A DNA stretch of 64,000 nt from positions 502,966 to 566,965 of the forward strand of contig VZDJ01000100.1 of the NCBI GenBank assembly GCA_008694505.1. The letters are read 5' to 3'. Under the pieces are notes generated by a model. That model made no database searches. It worked only from the letters and a program-made list of their open reading frames with translations, and was not told the DNA's origin. Within the stretch, counting starts at the first letter, position 1; the number at the start of each line of letters is the position of its first letter. The position numbers were made by a program, and so were the translations under genes. This document shows positions 10,801 to 23,402 of this stretch, in pieces. This stretch comes from Cyanoderma ruficeps (taxonomy: Eukaryota; Chordata; Aves; Passeriformes; Timaliidae).

Positions 10801-13800
10801 CATCTCTCCAATTTTGGTTCAATATAGTTCTCCTCTTTGAAGGCTTCTCTTCTAAAAGAAAATGCAGCAGACAAAAAGTTTTTTTGAATGGACTGGATAT
10901 TTTAGTTAGTATTCCTGAGGTTATTTAGGTACTACTCCTATAAGAGAGACGAGATCAAAATTTGTGTAAGCAAGACATCTGGCTGCTTCAGAAAATTTGG
11001 ATAAACAACTGAATATAAGATCTCCAGATTTATGCTAAAACTTTTGCATTTGAATCATTAACTCCTGCTTCAATAGTAGTTATTTGGACATTGTCGAGGG
11101 CCTTATAAAGGACTTTTTAGACCAGCATGTTCTGCCCTTTACAGTAGTAACCTCACCAATGGCGATGTATCAATCATGGCTAGATATATTTCTGCCACGA
11201 AAATTAATTTATCTTGTTCAGTGAATTGATAGCAGCATTTTCCTTTGCTTACTATTTTTTCCTAAAATAGTAAGTTGCAAAGTGAAAAATCATGAAATAT
11301 TTTGAGGTACACGAACCCTTTTGAGACCTGAATATTTAATACTCTGGAGTCTCTAGCTGTTATGGTATTATTGTGGGTGCTATGAAAGAGCAAATCTCTA
11401 CTTTTGTTTCAATATATTTAAATATAGTCATATGAAAGTGAGTATTTTTTCTTCATGTGATGGTTTCTGGAATATATTTGCTTCTGTTAAAAGAGTGTCA
11501 ACTTCCCAGACTTGGTATTTAGAAAATTCCAATTTATGCACAAAAACATGATAAACTGAGTTTTCTTAAGAAGAAAATCCAGGTGTGAAATTAGAATCCA
11601 AGCCTTTATTGGGAACATAAATCTTCTCCCCTAAATTTGTAAACATTAAAATTTGTGGACTTGATTTGGGGTTCAGTTCTAGCTAGAGAATTGTGTCCCA
11701 ATTACCAGAGGCTTCTGGATTTGAGGCATATATGTATCTGTTTTGTGAGCCCTAGAAGAGGACACTCTCTTTACCCAGGTGTTTTTCATTACAATGAACT
11801 GGATCAGCCAGGATCATAGCATGTCCTAAGGTGCCACAGCCTTCTCTTCAAACAACGTACAGTATTGCTTGATGCTTTATGATACTAGACAGTTTTCACA
11901 TCAGAGACCCTTTTCTTTTCCATGATGCCAGGATACTTTTTGTTCACATAAGCATCTAATGTTAACAGTTTCAGCCTCTCTTTTAACATCAATAATATTC
12001 TCCATAAACTTAAACATAACTGATTTATAAATGTGTAGTGATCTGTCTTTTAGTAGGAGAGTATAAGGAAAAAACTGTGGAGCTTACAATTTGTTAAAAG
12101 AAAAACATGATCAAAGACTTCAGCTGCTATGACAACCTGCTTTCTAATGAGCTCAAGCAAAACATAAAGTTCATAAAGGGTTGTGCTTAATTTTGAGACG
12201 GTATACTTCCTGTAATTTGTAGACTTTATTAAAACATCATATGTCTTTTAAGAACAAAATGAAAAATGACTTGTGTTTATAATTGCTCTTGCTCTCTAAT
12301 AGTCTGCAAGGCTTGTTCAATCATTTATTTTTAAAAGGCTTGTGGCTAACTTTGGAGTACTTGCACCATACGGAAAATAAGATCATAGCTCTCTAAGGAC
12401 CCAAAACAAAACATGTGTTTAGAGATTTTAATTCTCATAGAACTTGATAAGAATAAGAATAGTTAGTTGTATTTCAAGCTGTATGTTTTTGACACCATAT
12501 GGAAAAGATATTGAAACCCTGTAAACTAGTGTTTACTTAGTTTTGAGAAGTATTGTCTTGCCACAGAAAAAGAAGAAGAGTATAGTGTTTTTGATATAAA
12601 GCTTGATGAGGGAATTTAAGAAAGGTCTTCTACCTAGACTGGAGCATCTTCCTGCTAACCTCATCACTGTTTTGGAAACTGTATTTTTCTTGCATTGAGT
12701 GAATTGATCTTCTTAAGCCAAGACTCAGCCTGCTCTGTATTGGTGTTACCTCTGTGTTGACAGTAAACATAAATCACTGTCTAGAAATTCATGTTACTCA
12801 AGCTCATGTTCCTGTGTATCCCTGCCTATCTACCTCATACATTCCTATGGCTCACCACTTAGCATCTGCGGTGACATTTTGGTGTCTTCCATTCTGGCTG
12901 TGTGGTTGGCTTAGCACAGCTGTTCTGTGATGATTGTTTCTTTACTTCCTGAAAGAGCGGTATGTTCCAAAATTTCATTGTTATAAATGGTATTTGCTAT
13001 ATCATGCACAATATGGCACACAGATGGCACAGATGAAACCCATTTAAAGGTTTTATATATATATCAATAGTATGGCAATGTTTCACACCCTTACAGCAAA
13101 CTAGATACTACTGCCATGATGTAGATGTTTTATTTAGTTTGAAGTTTTCTGCTTTGTCCTTTCCAAATTCTGCCTGTTAATCAGCCAAAAGACATGCTGT
13201 ATCTGATAGTTCATTTTGTCAGGCCCTTGTACAAACAACTGTCATCTGATATACCAGAAGGCAAAAAAATATTTTGATAGCTTCCCACCATACATTTCTG
13301 TTTACACTTCACCTGATGGAGGCATATCTATCACTTCAGTGTTTTTCCACTGCTCATAATGACTCCCTACCTCTTTACAAACAAGGTTACTAAAATCAAT
13401 AATCTGTGACTGTTTGAGCCCCAAGGTAAAGTGTTTAACACCTCACAATTCTCTAGAAAGATACTTGAGGGTTCCAAGCTCATTAAATTAAAGCAATTTC
13501 CACATTATAGGAAACGTATCTGTATCAAGCTCCTTGCTTTATCTGAGAATAGCATAACTAGAGGACAGAATTATATTAAGCTCTAATTTTGCTTGTTTGT
13601 TTGCTCATTTCTGTGCTAAAAGCAATGGGATAAGAACTGCTGAGGATACTGGCCTAACTAGCTCTATCAAACATGGACATGGATATCTCATACGTTGTTG
13701 TCCTGTTAAGAAAATAACATGAAAACTCAGAAGCTATTTTTCTTTACAAATGTTATTATTGAGCTAATTTCCTTTTGTTTTAATTGCTGTAGGAGAGGGG

Positions 13801-14640
13801 TTGTTTGCTTGCTTGTTTTCATTTGTAAAAGGGTAACTTTACAGATTTTACAGTGTTAACTATAGATGGCAAGATTCTAAATGATTTTTTATAATGTTAG
13901 TCATAGGGTTCTTAGAAAAATTTACCTCTTTATCTTCTGCTGCTTAAGGACTTAATTTAAGTTATTTGACTAGATTTGGCTGCTCATCACGAAAGGTTTT
14001 GTCTCCAAACTAATTGTTCTTAATAGATCAAAGAAAGTACTGCAACTCTGTGTTGTATTCATGCTCCTGAGTCATTTGGCTTAGGCTGCTGAAGTATCAC
14101 ACATTCAACAAGATGCCATCAAGTGAATATAAGATACAGCTGATGGCTTTCTGTCTTTGTTAGAGAGAATTATTAATTTAATTTAATGGAGTTTATTAAA
14201 AAATTGGTTATTTCAATCCTTTCTTCAGCTGAATGATATACAGAGATAGCTGACCTGTTGCTGATCTTCCTTTTAGTCAAACATTGAATTTTCCCATGAA
14301 GTTGATGTGCTTGGTGTTTTTTATATGTTTGATATGTTGATCAAATAAGTTCATCCAGGTCTCTGAAAAAAAAAGTCCTTTTTGTCTCCTTTGTTGCCGT
14401 GCTTGGTGCAAGAGAACGGACACCTGCAGCATAGTCCTTATTTTCAGTGTATGTTAAAGATCACATACACTGCAGGACTGACTTTTGAAATTAATGACAT
14501 GAGTTATTAGTTAGGGAATCAAGAAGTGGATAACATGGCTGTGATTTGGATAATGTCACAGGAAGAAACAAGCTTTCTTTTTTCCTTATTTTTTTTTTTG
14601 TTTCATTAACTCTATCACTGTTTGTCCCATATTCAGCCAG
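7871..14640. other. Long unique AT-rich stretch
   Basis: No exon, RNA gene or clear repeat over nearly 7 kb. ORFs are short and random in content. The block at about 9910-10150 stands out by higher complexity, several CpGs and homeodomain-type ATTA cores, and may be a conserved non-coding element. A short (TA)n run occurs near 13037-13060. Confidence 0.5.
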
Positions 14641-15736
14641 TGTTAATCCCTGTATGGGGTTTGCATGGCCAAGTTTTGGCAACAGGGGGGCTACAGGGGT
14701 GGCTTCTGTGAGAAGCTGCCAGAGGCTTCCCCCATGTGTGAGAGAGCCAATACCAGCCAGCTCTGGGGCAGGCCCACTGCTGGCCAAGGCTGAGTCAATC
14801 AGCAATGGTAACAAATCCTCTGTGGTAACACATTTAAGAAGAAAAAAAGAGGTTATTGTCAAGATATAATTGCAGGCAGAGAAGATCAGGGTGAAAATAT
14901 GTGAGAGGAACAACTCTGCAGACACCAAGGTGAGTGGAGAAGGAGGGGCAGGAGATGATCCAAGCACTGAAGCTGAGATTCCCCTGCAGCGCGTGGTGCA
15001 GCCCATGGAGAGGCAGCTGTGCCCCTGCAGCCCATGGAGGTAACAGGGATGCAGAGATCCACCTGCAGCACGGGGAGGAGCCCCACACCGGAGCAGGTGG
15101 GTGCCTGAAAGAAACTATGGACCCATGAGAATCCCATGTAGGAGTAGGGACCAGGAGCAGGAGCAGAATCCCGTGCTGGAGCAGAACAGGTAGGACCTGC
15201 ATACCTGTGGAGAGAAACCCACACTGGAGCAGCCTGTTTCCTGAAGGACTGCACCCTGTGGAGAAGGGACACAGATTGAAGCAGTTTGTGGAGAACTGTT
15301 GCCCATGGGATAGACTCACGTTGGTGAAGCTCATGTTGGAGAACTGCCTCCCATAGGAGGGACAACACGGTGGAGCAGGAGAAGGACTCCTCTCCCTGAA
15401 CAGTGGTAGGAGCAACAAACTGACTGTAATCCCTATTCTCTGTCTCCCTGCACAACTGGAGGGGAGGAAGTAGAGCTGGGATGGTGTGAGGGTGTGGGAA
15501 AACTGTTTTTAAGATCTGATTTTACTTGTTATTATCCTGCTCTGATTTTTTGGTAATAAATTCAATATCTCTAATTCAAGTCTGTTTCACCCATGAGGGT
15601 ATTTGGATTTCCCCCTGTAGTTGTCTCAACTAAATGAACCTTTTTGTATATTTTGTCTCCCCTGTCCAGTTGTGGTGGACAGTGATAGAGCAGCTTGGGT
15701 GGTTACCTGGCATCCAGCCAGCATCAACCCACCACA
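14641..15736 (+). mobile_element. Complete solo LTR of an avian endogenous retrovirus (family A, copy 2)
   Basis: This 1096-base element begins TGTTAATCCC and ends ACCCACCACA, so it has the TG...CA termini of retroviral LTRs. Order of landmarks: GGGGTTTGCATGG, GGGGTGGCTTCTGTGAG, GCCAATACCAGCC, a TATA-like CATTTAAG (about 14828), a long CpG-poor G-rich middle with roughly 48-base degenerate repeats (about 15060-15385), and an AATAAA polyadenylation hexamer at 15555-15560. The distal end has the GATAGAGCAGCTTGGGTGG stretch. The flanks GCCAG (left) and GGCAG (right) could be a 5-base target duplication with one mismatch, which would suit an ERVL-type element. No internal viral genes are present. 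Overlapping antisense ORFs of 171-194 codons run through the G-rich middle and are not considered coding. Confidence 0.85.
15555..15560 (+). promoter_or_regulatory. LTR polyadenylation signal AATAAA
   Basis: A canonical hexamer sits in the distal part of the complete LTR, after the TCTGATTTTTTGGT block that is also seen (decayed) in the other family A copies. In an LTR this position fits the end of the R region. Confidence 0.55.
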
Positions 15737-17189
15737 GGCAGGTCTCTGACATAAGATCAGATTCTACTCTTAAAAATAATGTATGTTCTTACCACAGAAA
15801 TCTGACTCAGTCACAGTAGTCTCAGCAGGTTCCACTAGGCTGTGCAGAGTTTAGTACAGTGTTAATAGCTCTCTGGAGTCAACAGGTATATAAAAACAGT
15901 ATGAAAACTACTTAGAGTGATCATATCTGCTTTGACATTCTCCATTGCATTGACTGCAGCATTTCCTCCTCCCAGACTTGGTTTCAACTTTAGTCACTTG
16001 CATTTGCAGTACTGGGAATTGCATATCCTGTAGCTAGCTTTTATACAACTATTAATCTGAGATAATTCTACTCTTTGGAATCACAGCAGAGAAAGTGAAT
16101 GAAGACTAACACCATACGTTCTACCCAAATTACTTTCTAGAAGACTCTAAGGCAATAAAAGAAATAACCTCTTTTTCTACAACAGTTTTGCAAAACATCC
16201 TTTATGCTTCTTATATTCCTTACTATTTTCAAATAATACTTACACTGGTAGATATATGCCTCCAACTTCCACAGATATCATTAGAAATAGCATTTAATTA
16301 TAACAAAACTAATAGTATATTTTTTTATTTCCCCTAGAAGCTGATATGCTTGAGGCTATTACTAAAACTGATTAGCATTTTTAGTTTCTGGAAATTATGT
16401 GAATGTTTCTTCTTCTGTGTGACATTAATATGCTCCTTTAGTTGTATATTCTGCTTACATGAACAGTTCTCATCCTCCTGTTTCTGTGGAGCACTTATTT
16501 TGGGACAATGAAAAAAATTACAGTAATTATTTTTAGGACAAACAGGAACATAGCTCTCAGCTAATGGTTGAAAGAGATGTGAAAGATTCTTCGTTACCCT
16601 TGGAAGTCACAGCAATGGAAAGAAAATCTGCAGAACTGCAGCTTAAACCTAATAGTATGCATTGCATCTTCATAGATGATTATAGTTTTAAAGTGCTCCT
16701 CTGTGGCAGAGTGTGTATCTTACACATATGAATTCTGGGCTGGGTGTCATTAACAGCCTTGGTAGGATGAGGGGAAATGAAAAAGACAGAAAGAAGCAGA
16801 GAGTAAATTCAGAAGTACTTGAAACTTTAAATCAGGATTGCTCTTTTCTAAGGAAGATACTTAATTTTAATTATGTAATTTTGACTTAATACTTTTGTTT
16901 TGTTTTGCTTTGCTTTATTTTTTGGGGGGTTTCTTTCTTTTGTGTGAGGAGTAGTCAGTTTCATGAGGGGAAAGAAAAGCCAACAACTGGATACAATAAT
17001 GTGTATGCTGTCCTACTGGCTTAGGAGTGAACACATGAAAGATGTTCAGGGTTGTAAAATGCAGATTATTCTGTTTTGCACCACTATTATGTTAATATTG
17101 ATTTTTAAATTTCTTTTTCCTGTGAGTCACTTGTTTTGGGGATTGAAAACTTATAATAAATCCTTTAATCCAAACTTAATTTAGCCAAT
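15737..17189. other. Unique AT-rich sequence with a T/G low-complexity tract
   Basis: No gene is visible. A pyrimidine/G tract (TTTTG and TTTGC units, then a GGGGGG run) lies at about 16892-16945. Confidence 0.5.
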
Positions 17190-17833
17190 GACAAGACGAA
17201 CATGAGCCAGCAGTGTCCTGGCAGCCATGAGGGCCACCATGTTCTGGGGGCATCAGGGACAGCATTGCCAGCTGGGCAAGGGAGGGGATTGTCCTGCTCT
17301 GCTCTGAGCTGGGGTGGTCTCATCTCGAGTGCTGGGGGCAGTTTTGGGTGCCACAACACAAAAAAGACATTGAGCTGTGAGAGAGTGTCCAAAGGAGGGC
17401 CATGAGGATGATGAAGGGCCTTGAGGGGAAGCCATGGGAGGAGTGGCTGAGGTCACTTGGTCTGTTCAGCCTGGAGAAGAGGAGACTGAGGGGAGACCTC
17501 ACTGCAGTTACAACTTCCCTGTGAGGGGAAGGGCAAGGGCAGGCAATGATCTCTTCTCTGTGGTAACCAGTGACAGAGGAGATGGCCTGAAGTTGTGTCA
17601 GGTGAGGTTTAGGTTGGATATTAGGAGAAAGTTCTTTACCCAAAGGGTTGTTGGGCACTGGAACAGGCTCCCCAGGGAAATGGTCACAGGACCAGCCTGA
17701 CAGAGTTCAAGAAGAGTTTGGATAATGCGCTCAGGCACATGGTGTGACTCTTGGGGCTGTGCTGTGCAGGCCAGGAGTGGGGCTTGATGTCCCTTGTCCC
17801 TTCCAACTCAGCTCATTCTGTGATTCTGTGACT
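17190..17833 (+). mobile_element. CR1 LINE, 3' part of ORF2 plus 3' UTR
   Basis: The plus strand carries the C-terminal end of CR1 ORF2 and the 3' end. Near 17465-17500 it encodes the degenerate [12 protein letters not shown] block (from CAGCCTGGAGAAGAGGAGAC), then [20 protein letters not shown] (about 17580-17640) and [10 protein letters not shown] (about 17655-17690). The 3' end has the GGCACATGGTGTGACTCTTGG and TTCCAACTCAGCTCATTCTG blocks, ending with GATTCTGTGACTCT. This tail type resembles the CR1-J group. It is 5'-truncated, as most CR1 copies are, and has frame breaks. Confidence 0.9.
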
Positions 17834-20800
17834 CTTAGTATACACATTTCAAGTTAGAAATAAAATATCTCTTTCCCCACAGATTAGGAAAATTTCCACA
17901 CAATTAGGAAAACCAATACAGAAATGTTCAAAAAACCCCTTTTCTTGGCAAAAGAGTTTATTTCTTCTCTCCGAAATACACAGGCAAGGTTATATGAAGC
18001 ACCATGTCAATTTTATTCCTTACTTGCATGAATCCAACTCAATTTTTAAAACTACAAATCACTTTTGTTGAAATCAAAGAAATTACTTGCTGGAAAAAAG
18101 CTGCATGCAAGAATGAGGAAACAGGGTGCCTTGGGAAACATATGCATGTGCCTCTTTTTCAGTTAGCTCATGAGAGCCTCCTCAAGCACACATGAATAAA
18201 TAAGATATTACAAATTATGTGCTTGGCTTTATTTGTCTTTATCTCTTTTTTGTCATTATCACAGCTGTGATCATCCAGAAAAATTACATGAAATTTCAAC
18301 ATTGATGTTTCCCGTTTATGTACACAGTACTATTAGAAGGTCACAGGATCAGAGGTACCTGCTTATCTCAAAGTAGAAAAAAAAAACAACCATAATTTTT
18401 GAGGTTTTTTTCCTATCTTGTGTTCTAGTCTATTTGATTTTCTATACTACTCAGAAAAATGTAGAAAGTTATTAAGAGGAACAGATAAGAAATTTTCAGA
18501 AATTGCTCAAAATACATCATCAGCATGAAATGTTGCAGTTTTTTGGTTTGTTGGTTTGTTGTTGTTGTTGTGGTGGTTTTTTTGTTTTTTGGTGGGTTTT
18601 TTTTTATGGCTTGCTTGGGTAATTAACGTCTTCCACCTAGCTTTTTCTTCCTTCTGATTCTAGGAGTACAATATCAAAGTGAGACAAAATAGGAATACTA
18701 GGTTCAAATTTCATAGCAGATTATAATCCACGTAATAATTGTATCTTTATGTTATGTCTGCAATAATAATAACTCAAGAAAACAGCTGAGAACATGCAGA
18801 GGTAATTTTAGGTGTGGGAATTTTATTCTATTTATGAATTGAAATATGTTTTAGGACTGTCTCCATTGCATGTTAGATTAGTTGGTGAGACTGTTTCCAG
18901 TTTACAGCTACCTACAACTTCTAAATGGCCATAAAAATAATGTGTCAGAATAATGAAGAACAGTCTTAATGAAAAGGATAATTCTTGCTCATATAATCTA
19001 TCTCTTAGTGTAGTTTTCTTCTAAGAAAATAATTTTTCAGAAAAAGTACTGAAATATTACTTAACCTTATGCCATATTTTTCTATATTATACAAGACAAT
19101 CTTATACAATTATATCCTCCATATTTAAAATTCTTAGTGTTTACCACAAAAAAGAAAATAATTCACTTTTTAAATAATATCTGCTAATGATAACTTCTAG
19201 TGGTATTGATGAGGATGGGTGATACTTAAGTACATCTGAAACTTACTGTTTTATAATTAGGAGCTCGATGTTTGTAGTTAGACTGCTTTAGAGCAATGAA
19301 CAGTTGTACAAAACTGTTGTACAAAAATAAAACTTTTGCAAATTATGTAGATATCATTGCTGTTGCTTGATTATGTTTCTTTACTATTTGTTCTGTTCTT
19401 TCCTGATAGAAATCAAACCCCTCCTACATTCTAGTCTTAGATCTTGGAAATTTTCTACAATAAACATATGAGTTCCAGATGCTCACTAAAAATACAAAAA
19501 ACGACTGCCAATTCTGTTTGTGCCACTGTTGTGTGAGAGCTTTTTTTTCTCCCTTGAGATCTTTCCTCTCCTAATGATTTACAGTATGGCCAAAACCTAT
19601 TGTTTCAAGCTACATTTTGCCATAAAGATGTAATCTCAATAACACAGTGTTTTTCACACATATAGGACTGATTGCATTTTGTTGCTTTCCATTTAAAGTT
19701 TATCTTTAGCTCTTTATCACATTTTCTTTCCTGAGACAGAAGACAGTTCTATAAGACACCTAAGTGACTTCTGACTTTCAAGAACCAGCCTCTTTTCACT
19801 TATACAGTTAGATACTCTCAAATTGGCTATTTCAGAATTTGATAAATATTTGTATTTAAAATCAACACAGAGTTTCTAGACTGCTGTTCATACACAAATC
19901 ATAGCTAGTTCACCGTACCAGCAAGCAGACAACTTTAGCTAAACTCAAAAGGAGTTTTTGCATTTTACTTCATCCATGGAAAGATCAAAATCATTTAGAC
20001 TAGTCACTTGTATCATTATGAAGTTAGTAGAGCCAATGGGAGGATTGAGAGAGTAAAAGGAGTGAAAAAGAGGGAGGGATAGAAAGGATAGAAATCATCT
20101 CATCCAAACAGAAACAGAATAGATAGTATGAATCTACTTGTGAATGTCTTTATCTTTACACTAGTTATGGAAGCAATCTATTTGAATTGTTCAGAACAGA
20201 TGCGTCTTCAACGTTTCTAATGTCCAGTGAAACAGAGCTTTCTCAATAAAATAAGGAATCATGGTTTAAGAATTAAAATATGAGAATGTAAAATATCTCA
20301 GCTACTTTTATAAGGGATGGAAAAGAGCATTATTAAAAATAGGAGGGAGGTGGCTGAATTGATTTTCAGAACTTGCGGCTTTCTGATTTGTGAAATGTGA
20401 ACTTTGTATCACTTATTGATAGGTTTTTCTCTCCTTGTTTCTTTTTTAATCACATTATAAGAAGTATTTTTTCCACATCTATTTTCTAGTTGGAAACAGA
20501 TTTCATTTAAGGAATGTAGGCATCCACAACCCATTTAGTCCCCATTTTCACAGCATTAGCAGTCAAATGGAAGAATTTTCCTTCAAGCCCCAGTGGCTCA
20601 GACTGAGAATCCTTTAATCTGAAAATAACTATCTCATGTCATATAGGCATTTAAAGGCTACAGGCACAATGAATTGGCTACTGTGGAAATTCATCATGAT
20701 AAAAAGTAGAATGGAGACCCTAAATTGGTCATATGAGTTTAGTTGATCATGCAGCATTTGAAATACATCGTATGCATCTGGCAAGCAGTTCTTCACCCTC

Positions 20801-21507
20801 CAGACATTTTTAAAATATATCTGATTCTTTCCTGTTAGGTAATAAAGTCAAAATGCTGCCTGTTTCAACATCCCTAGATTTTAGGAGCTAAAGGCTGCTC
20901 TTGTAATGTTAAACCATTTAAAGCTTTAAAGAAAATTCTGTTTCTTCTTCTCCTCTATAATTTATGGGGAAATAAATTTTCGTGTCCAAACACCAACTAG
21001 CTCACTTCAAAAATGCACAGGAAAAGGAGGAAATTCTCTTTTATTATTAATAATTTCTAAAATAGGTACCCAGTGATATCACCTGTTTATAATTTAAGGT
21101 GTACAAAACATGAATTGACATGCAGAAGCCTTGTGCATGAATATCCACCTATTGTGCATTTTCCCCTTTTAGGCTACACAGCTGTGTGGTCTGTCTTTGA
21201 ACTCAAATGCCTTTTTCTACTGTTTCCATTGGAAAAACTACTGTAATTCATGAGTTAAAAAAAACCCCAAACCTTTTTCATGCCATTTTTTAAGATAACA
21301 TTTTTGCTTCCTTTTAGAAAATGTTGGGGTTTAGCTATTTTAACAGATGCAATAATTTCATAGAGCTGTTGTTGCATCAGCTTGTAATCACTGTAATACC
21401 AGTGGCCCTATTTTTATCCTTATTACACAGAAGCTGATCCAGATGAGTCATCTAATTTATAATTAGTCCCATGGTGGTCAAACCCGTGAATGACAATCTG
21501 GATCTAC
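17834..21507. other. Unique AT-rich stretch
   Basis: No gene or RNA recognised. A T/G array (TTTGG and GTT units) lies at 18535-18606. A purine-only-like run (A/G with few pyrimidines) lies at about 20036-20096. A 13-base direct repeat containing TTGTACAAAA occurs at 19304-19326. Confidence 0.5.
18535..18606 (+). repeat. T/G low-complexity array
   Basis: A run of GGTTTG and GTT units passes into GGTGGTTTTTTT. There is no fixed period. G pairs and triplets are separated by T tracts. Similar arrays occur at 22094-22157, 35111-35179, 45310-45386 and (complement) 53278-53338. Confidence 0.8.
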
Positions 21508-21640
21508 ATGACACCAGAGTCACAGCTGGAAGGAACTCACTGTAGTGAGTGATTGACCTCCTTCTTTTACCTGTGCACAAGGCCCATGGTTGTTTTGAGT
21601 GGCTCTGGGTTACTGCACATTCCACAGCTATGGTATATGA
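21508..21640 (-). mobile_element. Old CR1 3' fragment
   Basis: The plus strand shows AGAGTCACAGCTGGAAGGAA, a GACCTCCTTC-like block, and GGTTGTTTTGAGTGGCTCTGG followed by ATTCCACAG. These fall in the order expected for the complement of a decayed CR1 tail (CAGGTTGGAAGGGACCT, GTCCAACCTCC, GGTTTTGAATATCTCCA, GACTCCACAA). Divergence is high. Confidence 0.45.
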
Positions 21641-22093
21641 ATGAAAGTATATAACCCACCCTACTCAAAGGAGAAATCACTAGGGATAGAAACTATCTAG
21701 GCACATTCAACATCCTGCAAACCACTAATTAGGAGAAATAAAGGCACTTTGCTTCTAGTTTATGGTGATGAGGGCAGTGGCGTTCTCTTGGTTGATCTGT
21801 GTGAATGGTTGAGTGCGCTGCCTCCCTCCTCAGGTACCTGCCAGAGCCATGATGAGCCAAAGAAGTCATGGAAGAAGACTAGAAGAAGAAGCAGGACAAA
21901 AAAGTCACTCAGATGTTCACAGCAAAACTGTAATTTTCTTTTACTTGTAGTATTCTTGTTTACTTCTTTAAAATATGTTAATTGGTTCTGAAACATCAAA
22001 CTTTGGTGGTTTATCAACAGACATCCTGCATATTTTCCATGACATTAATACAGTCTGAATTTTTCATTTTATATTTTTACTTTTTTCAATGAC

Positions 22094-22157
22094 CTTTTTT
22101 GGTTTTTGTGGGGTTTTGCTGATGGGGTTTTTGGGGTTCTTTGTTCTTTTTTGTTTT
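22094..22157 (+). repeat. T/G low-complexity array with three GGGG runs
   Basis: The tract has GTGGGG, ATGGGG and TTGGGG blocks separated by T-rich spacers. A fourth run is only GG, so the canonical four-run quadruplex pattern is not fully met. Confidence 0.75.
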
Positions 22158-22896
22158 AATCATACCCTATTGTTTTGAATGTCAATATTAGGTATGTTGG
22201 GACAGGATAGAATTCAGGATACACTTATATTTCACTTATACATCAAATATATAACCATTTGAAAAAAAAATCATCTCATTCAGGTGCATATCTGGTTTCA
22301 TTTATTGCTTATTTGGTACAGGATCCTCATGCTTTTTGAGATCTTTATTCAGAATAAGTGAGATATCAGTTTAATGGCATATGCTAAACTTAGACAGTGT
22401 TCTATTATTCTGTTTTTTCACCTAAATTTTTAACACCTTCCCACACATGAGGGGCTGACGCTCCAGGTGACTTGCCTAGACTCTAATTACTATATAGTAT
22501 TCCAAGAGAGTGAGTTCAATTTTCAGTTGTAGCTCCTCTGTTAATTAAGGTTCCTAGGCTTTTATAGCTTCATGATCTTCAAGGAATAATAGAGTAATCA
22601 ATGTGAATAATGAAGCATTAATAAGATCAAAGAAACAGATGGCATAAGAATAACAAAAAGTCTTACAGTCAGACAAGAGTGACAGAAAATGCCACCACAT
22701 CCCTGCAGCACCCCTAATGCACAGGTATTTTGTAAAAAATGGAACATTTCTGGAAGGAGGAGTTCAGAAACACAGTTTCTTAGAACTGGAAGAAGTGGAT
22801 TTTATGTTCCTCAGCAGAAACAAGGCCTTGCTGTTTTTAGTCTTTCTCTTCCATCTTAGACATGTATCTCAACTATAATGCTGTGAGGAAAATAAA

Positions 22897-22930
22897 ATTC
22901 ACTTACAACACTCTAGTTTTGTAAGTGAAT
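22897..22930. repeat. Perfect 12-base inverted repeat (hairpin)
   Basis: ATTCACTTACAA is followed after 10 bases by its exact reverse complement TTGTAAGTGAAT. The stem is too short for a microRNA precursor. There is no T-run that would suggest a terminator, and none is expected in this genome type. Confidence 0.85.
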
Positions 22931-23328
22931 GATATGATCTAGAGAATAGGCTGCATTATTTATCTGAAAAAAAAATATTTAGAACACTGAATACTTTATC
23001 AAGACTCTTTGGTCTTGGGTAATTGTGATATAATCAACCATTCTCCAAGGTATCATAGAGATGCTTAGATAACTTTACTAGAAGAACATAGATCTTTAGG
23101 ACCTTTAAGTATCTGAAAAGAATTAATATTAAATATTTAAATGTTGTGGATTTTCCTACAGATTTTTTAAAACCTGTTGTTTCTGCTCCTTGATGGAAAA
23201 GAAACAGAAAAACCAAAACAAGAAACAGGCAAAAAATCCGCAAAAAGCCCTGGACTTCTTTCCTGAGAAAAAATAATCCAGAAAGTAATCAATATCTTAT
23301 GGTATTAATTAGGTTATTCTTGTACAAT

Positions 23329-23356
23329 CTTTCACAGTAGTACACTATTGTGAAAG
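23329..23356. repeat. Imperfect inverted repeat (hairpin)
   Basis: CTTTCACA and TGTGAAAG pair perfectly. The inner GTAG/CTAT pairs with one wobble, leaving a 4-base loop. It sits just left of the X-box-like pair. Confidence 0.8.
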
Positions 23357-23361
23357 GATCT

Positions 23362-23402
23362 GTTGCCAAGGAACATAAAAAACTGTTTGTTGCCCAGACA
23401 AC
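23362..23402. promoter_or_regulatory. Tandem RFX X-box-like motifs
   Basis: GTTGCCAAGGAAC (23362-23374) and GTTGCCCAGACAAC (23389-23402) both resemble the RFX consensus GTNRCC-N(0-3)-RGYAAC. The first has a compressed right half. The second has one mismatch. Spacing start to start is 27 bases. Whether they are bound is unknown. Confidence 0.35.

Noticed and set aside
14491..15455. Three overlapping antisense ORFs of 171-194 codons
   Set aside because: They lie on the minus strand of a solo LTR, are Cys/Ser/Pro/Leu-rich as expected from the complement of a G-rich repeat, and match no protein family.
17434..17700. 88-codon ORF with [15 protein letters not shown] end
   Set aside because: Real coding ancestry, but it is CR1 ORF2 debris and not a host gene.
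19304..19326. Direct repeat of TTGTACAAAA
   Set aside because: Two short copies 13 bases apart in AT-rich DNA are within chance expectation.
21749..21991. 80-codon ORF with a Lys/Arg-rich centre
   Set aside because: The basic run comes from GAAGA repeats. There is no family resemblance and a similar-sized antisense frame overlaps.
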